Below, piece after piece: positions 13,331 to 15,927 of a stretch of DNA of 15,927 nt. The number at the start of each line of letters is the position of its first letter. Positions within the stretch are counted from its first letter, which is position 1. The stretch covers positions 1 through 15,927 of the forward strand of contig JAIXUR010000355.1 of NCBI GenBank assembly GCA_027483425.1, in the 5' to 3' direction. Source of the DNA: Cyanobacteriota bacterium (GTDB lineage: Bacteria > Cyanobacteriota > Cyanobacteriia > Phormidesmidales > Phormidesmidaceae). Below the pieces are notes generated by a model. It was not told where the DNA came from. It ran no database searches and saw nothing but the letters and a program-made list of their open reading frames with translations. Made by a program: the position numbers and the translations under genes.

Positions 13331-14314
13331 ATGACCTCTCGTTTTGTAAAGCCCGATCGCACTAGGCCCCTGTGGCAAACCTTTTTGGCCCCGATGCTGC
13401 TGGCTTCCCTGGGGTTACACGGGCTGCTCTTGATGTTGCCCGCAGGTTCCTCCGGCGATGCTGTGATCCCCCCCCCGGACCCGGAGCAAGATAGCGTAGC
13501 GATTACCCGCGTGCCCCCGCCTGGGTCAGCGAATGCGGGGGCCGCAGGTCTGGGGGGCGCACCGATCGCTGGGGTCACACCGATTCCCGGCTCAGCCGGT
13601 ACCCCAGGCTCGACGGGGCAGCCGCTGGCCGGGGGGACAGCCAGCGGACAGGCTCCCCGGTCGCCCGCCGCCCAGGCGCGATCGCAGACCCCCGCCCCGC
13701 CGCGATCGCCCGCCGGACAAAGCCCCAGGGTCGCCGCTCCCCAGCCTCCCAGTTCACCGCCTCCGACCGCTCCCCCTGGCACCACTGGGGGAGCGGTAGC
13801 CCCTCCCAGTCGCCCCCTGTTTAACGCCGAGGTGGGAGAGCGACTGCTGGCCTACGTGGCGACCCTTAACCTGCCCCCAGGTCAGATCGAGCGGGCAACC
13901 GCGTCGGTTCAAGATCGCTTTGGCTACAACGCCGCCGCCGTTACCCGCGACACCTACAACACCAATAAAGCCCAGTGGGAAAGCGCGATTCAGCAAGAGA
14001 CGGGCCTAGCGACCTTAACTCCAACAGAAGACCGAACCGATGATTTTTCATCGGTGTACCCCCAGCGCGTCTGCCTGGTCGAGGAGCCTGGGGAGATTAA
14101 AATTGGTGCCCTGGTCAACCCCGATGGCTCCTGGCGAGGAGCGCCGAGGCTGCTCCGCAGTTCGGGCTATGCCGCCCTCGATCGCAAGGCTCTGCGCGAC
14201 ATTCAAAGCCACCGATTTACACCCGCAGATAGCATTACAGCCTACGTACTGACCGTTAGCACGACGGTGGACTACGGGCGTCGCCCCTGCATCCCGGCCA
14301 CGCCCGGCACCTAG
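13331..14314 (+). CDS. TonB-like energy-transducer family protein
   Basis: 327 residues. Basic N-terminus, membrane span at about 15-37 (WQTFLAPMLLASLGLHGLLL), a low-complexity Pro/Gly/Ala/Ser linker (40-160), a helical region (163-235) and a C-terminal TonB_C-like domain (about 246-316): EIKIGALVNPDGSW, then LLRSSGYAALDRKALRDIQS-HRFTP and a final YVLTVSTTVDY strand. That is the usual VxxDGxv..SSGyxxLDxxAl..RFxP pattern. TonB proteins carry energy from ExbB-ExbD to outer-membrane receptors. Two Cys (C248, C320) flank the domain. No ExbB, ExbD or receptor gene is in the window. No Shine-Dalgarno is visible. The upstream paralogue is 105 bases away; a palindromic repeat follows. Confidence 0.85.
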   Translation: MTSRFVKPDRTRPLWQTFLAPMLLASLGLHGLLLMLPAGSSGDAVIPPPDPEQDSVAITRVPPPGSANAGAAGLGGAPIAGVTPIPGSAGTPGSTGQPLAGGTASGQAPRSPAAQARSQTPAPPRSPAGQSPRVAAPQPPSSPPPTAPPGTTGGAVAPPSRPLFNAEVGERLLAYVATLNLPPGQIERATASVQDRFGYNAAAVTRDTYNTNKAQWESAIQQETGLATLTPTEDRTDDFSSVYPQRVCLVEEPGEIKIGALVNPDGSWRGAPRLLRSSGYAALDRKALRDIQSHRFTPADSITAYVLTVSTTVDYGRRPCIPATPGT

Positions 14315-14319
14315 GACGA

Positions 14320-14408
14320 CGGTGCAGAAACCCGGTTTCTTCGTCGCTGCGCTAACGGCATGATTGGCCTTTGGGTCGAGAAACCGGGTTTTTAGCCCTA
14401 CTGTCCCG
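14320..14408. repeat. Dispersed palindromic repeat, copy B
   Basis: Left arm unbroken: CGGTGCAG (14320-14327) and AAACCCGGTTTCT (14328-14340). Right arm: AGAAACCGGGTTT (14379-14391), nine extra bases (14392-14400), then CTGTCCCG (14401-14408). The loop half TTCGTCGCTGCGCTAACG is identical to copy A and in the same direction. It lies between the convergent ends of the TonB-like and map genes; the similarity to copy A continues into TCTAGGA, which holds the map stop codon. Confidence 0.85.
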
Positions 14409-14413
14409 ATGCT

Positions 14414-15268
14414 CTAGGAGGCTAGGGCCAAGGGCACTGCATTGCGATCGGTCAAGATCTCGTAGCCGGTTTCGCTGACCAGCACCGTGTGCTCAAACTG
14501 GGCCGACAAGGAGCGATCGACCGTGACCACGGTCCACTGATCCTTGAGGGTACGGGTCTGTTTTGACCCCGCGTTGAGAATCGGCTCGATCGCCAGGGTC
14601 ATGCCGGGCCTGAGGGTGACATTGGGCAGCTGCCGAGTGCGAACGTTAAACACCGATGGCGCTTCGTGCAGGTTGCGCCCCACCCCATGGCCGGTGAAGT
14701 CTTCCACCACCGTAAAGCCATAGCTGGTGACGCAGTCTTCGATCGCCCCGGCAATGTCCAGCAGCGTATTGCCCGGCTTCACCTGGGCAATGCCCGCGTA
14801 GAGGGCCGCTTCGGCCGCCGTCATCAGCTGCTTGGCCTGGGCGGTCACCTCCCCCACGGCAATGGTGATGCAGGAGTCACCGTGGAAGCCGTTGTAGTAG
14901 GCCCCGGTGTCGACCTTGAGCAGATCGCCCCGGCGAATGGTCTGGCGCTGGTGGGGAATGCCGTGCACCACCTGGTCGTTAATGCAGGCGCAGATCGAGG
15001 CTGGAAAGCCGTGGTAGCCCTTAAAGCTCGGGGTCGCCCCCATTGCGCGAATGCGGGTCTCGGCATGGGCATCGAGGTCGGCGGTGCTCATGCCCGGCTG
15101 CACCATGGCCTCAATTTCCTTCAGCACCGTGGCTACAATGCGGGCGGCCTCACGCATGATCTCCAGTTCAGCCTCAGATTTGAGCTCTACCCCCCGCACT
15201 CGACGGCTGCGCTTGGGCAGGGTGTTCTGGCCGGTTCGACCGGGAATGAGGTTTGCCAAAAAGTTCAT
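14414..15268 (-). CDS. map: Methionine aminopeptidase, type I
   Basis: 284 residues. Removes the initiator Met from nascent proteins in the cytoplasm with a dinuclear metal site. All five ligands are seen: D120 (KVDTGAYYNG), D131 (FHGDSCIT), H194 (FTGHGVGRNLHE), E228 (LAIEPIL) and E259 (QFEHTVLV), plus the substrate His in VVHGIPH (H102) and YHGFPASICACIND. The first 30 residues, basic and with VELKSEAELEIMREA as the family beginning, are an extension longer than in E. coli MetAP; no zinc-finger Cys is present in it. No clear Shine-Dalgarno precedes the ATG. The neighbours appear unrelated in function. Confidence 0.97.
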   Translation of the reverse strand: MNFLANLIPGRTGQNTLPKRSRRVRGVELKSEAELEIMREAARIVATVLKEIEAMVQPGMSTADLDAHAETRIRAMGATPSFKGYHGFPASICACINDQVVHGIPHQRQTIRRGDLLKVDTGAYYNGFHGDSCITIAVGEVTAQAKQLMTAAEAALYAGIAQVKPGNTLLDIAGAIEDCVTSYGFTVVEDFTGHGVGRNLHEAPSVFNVRTRQLPNVTLRPGMTLAIEPILNAGSKQTRTLKDQWTVVTVDRSLSAQFEHTVLVSETGYEILTDRNAVPLALAS

Positions 15269-15397
15269 AGGTGCTTTAAAACGGGATCAAGGCTTGCGCC
15301 CCTTTACCAGTGTAATTGTTCAGGGTCTAGGACGCCCGCGCCAACCCAGCAGAGTAAACTAGTATTACTCGACCGCTGAGCAGCCGAGATTCCCCCA

Positions 15398-15439
15398 CCC
15401 CAATCCCCAATCCAAACTCCCCAATCCCCAATCCAAAAT
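15398..15439. repeat. CCCCAAT heptamer repeats (STRR-like)
   Basis: Two 21-bp units (15398-15418, 15419-15439) with one mismatch, each made of CCCCAAT, CCCCAAT and CCAAAMT (M = C or A). This resembles the short tandemly repeated heptamers (CCCCART type) known from cyanobacterial intergenic DNA. It ends 12 bases before the Uma2-family ATG, where a Shine-Dalgarno would be expected. Confidence 0.75.
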
Positions 15440-15451
15440 CACACCTGGGCC

Positions 15452-15927
15452 ATGGTTCTTTCCACCCGCCAGCCAATTAAAACCGATACCTGGGTCAAGG
15501 CCACCTGGGATGACTTTGTCGCTACCCTGGATGATCCCCGGTACGAAGAGGGGCAGGGCTACTTTGATCAGGGTTATATGAGGGTAGAAATGGCTCCATT
15601 GGGTTCTGGACACGGGCGACAAAACACCATCATTTCTCAACTGGTTGGCTTATTCGGTGCGCTTCAGAACCTACGGGTGGCTGGATTTACCAACTGCAGC
15701 TTTTACAAAGCTGGAGAGCGCGGCTGCCAGCCCGATATTGCTTTTTACGTTGGAGCTGGTTTTCAGCTGCCTCCGCAGGATAATTCACCGGTTGATGTGG
15801 ATGTCTATGGGCCACCGACCCTGGCGATCGAAATCGGGGCCAGTTCCTTTAAAGATGATCTGGGGGCCAAACGACTGCTCTACGAACGGCTGGGGGTTTC
15901 AGAATATTGGGTGGTGGATGTGGCCAA
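15452..15927 (+). CDS. Uma2 family endonuclease-like protein (DUF820), 5' part
   Basis: The ATG at 15452 opens a frame that runs off the right edge (158 complete codons). It has the Uma2/DUF820 pattern: TWDDFVATLDDPRYEEGQG and a YMRVEMAPLG...HG block, CQPDIAFYV (PD of the PD-(D/E)xK fold), AIEIGASSFKDDLGAKRLLY (the E and K of the site) and LGVSEYWVVDV. The family is greatly expanded in cyanobacteria, is related to restriction endonucleases by fold and is often next to mobile or repeated DNA; actual cellular substrates are not established. A Shine-Dalgarno is lacking; CCCCAAT repeats lie directly upstream. Up to 30-50 C-terminal residues are probably missing. Confidence 0.9.
   Translation, partial: MVLSTRQPIKTDTWVKATWDDFVATLDDPRYEEGQGYFDQGYMRVEMAPLGSGHGRQNTIISQLVGLFGALQNLRVAGFTNCSFYKAGERGCQPDIAFYVGAGFQLPPQDNSPVDVDVYGPPTLAIEIGASSFKDDLGAKRLLYERLGVSEYWVVDVA

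Noticed and set aside
14666..15379. A 237-codon plus-strand frame opposite map
   Set aside because: Antisense of the conserved aminopeptidase; translation rich in His, Gly and Arg as expected from the complementary frame.

Overview
The window is high-GC DNA carrying many copies of GCGATCGC (the HIP1 octamer), for example near 963, 1454, 3404, 4024, 4198, 4826, 5128, 5255, 6690, 7436, 9111, 9617, 9660, 10949, 11167, 13677 and 13701. Together with a high-light-inducible (chlorophyll-binding) protein, a DUF3318 protein and a cyanobacterial-type Pho box, this points to a cyanobacterial chromosome. The GC richness would suit a Leptolyngbya/Nodosilinea-like lineage, but that is inference. I see no rRNA, tRNA, CRISPR array, insertion sequence or phage gene.

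Layout. 1-151: the 3' end of an unrecognised Cys-rich gene, convergent with ureD. 148-1638 (minus): a DUF3318 gene followed by ureD, six bases apart, with no other urease genes visible. 1741-2363 (minus): an hli gene and a 56-codon membrane microprotein, with several palindromes between them. 2364-2786: non-coding. 2787-4312 (minus): a histidine kinase without sensor and with a degenerate ATPase domain, then a TsaC/Sua5 tRNA-modification enzyme. 4497-4910 (plus): a small TPR protein. 4930-6672 (minus): an ArnT/PMT-like membrane glycosyltransferase. 6673-7048: a leader region with a striking 19-bp stem-loop. 7049-8641 (plus): a B12-binding radical SAM enzyme.

8647-12357 is the phosphate-uptake region. 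pstC and pstA run leftward and pstS runs rightward from a 454-bp divergent control region holding two arrays of 8-bp Pho-box-like units at 11-bp spacing. pstB is not here. Downstream of pstS, at 12386-14314, lie two adjacent genes for TonB-like proteins that share an N-terminal anchor but have different C-terminal domains. The window closes with a type I methionine aminopeptidase (minus) and the 5' part of a Uma2-family (DUF820) gene (plus) running off the end.

An approximately 90-bp palindromic repeat occurs twice (8647-8736 and 14320-14408), each time between the ends of two convergent genes, where it may serve as a bidirectional terminator. Most genes are ordinary cyanobacterial housekeeping genes. 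The parts most worth a second look are the double Pho control region of the split pst locus, the tandem TonB-like pair, the hairpin leader of the radical SAM gene, the palindromic repeat pair and the pseudo-kinase.
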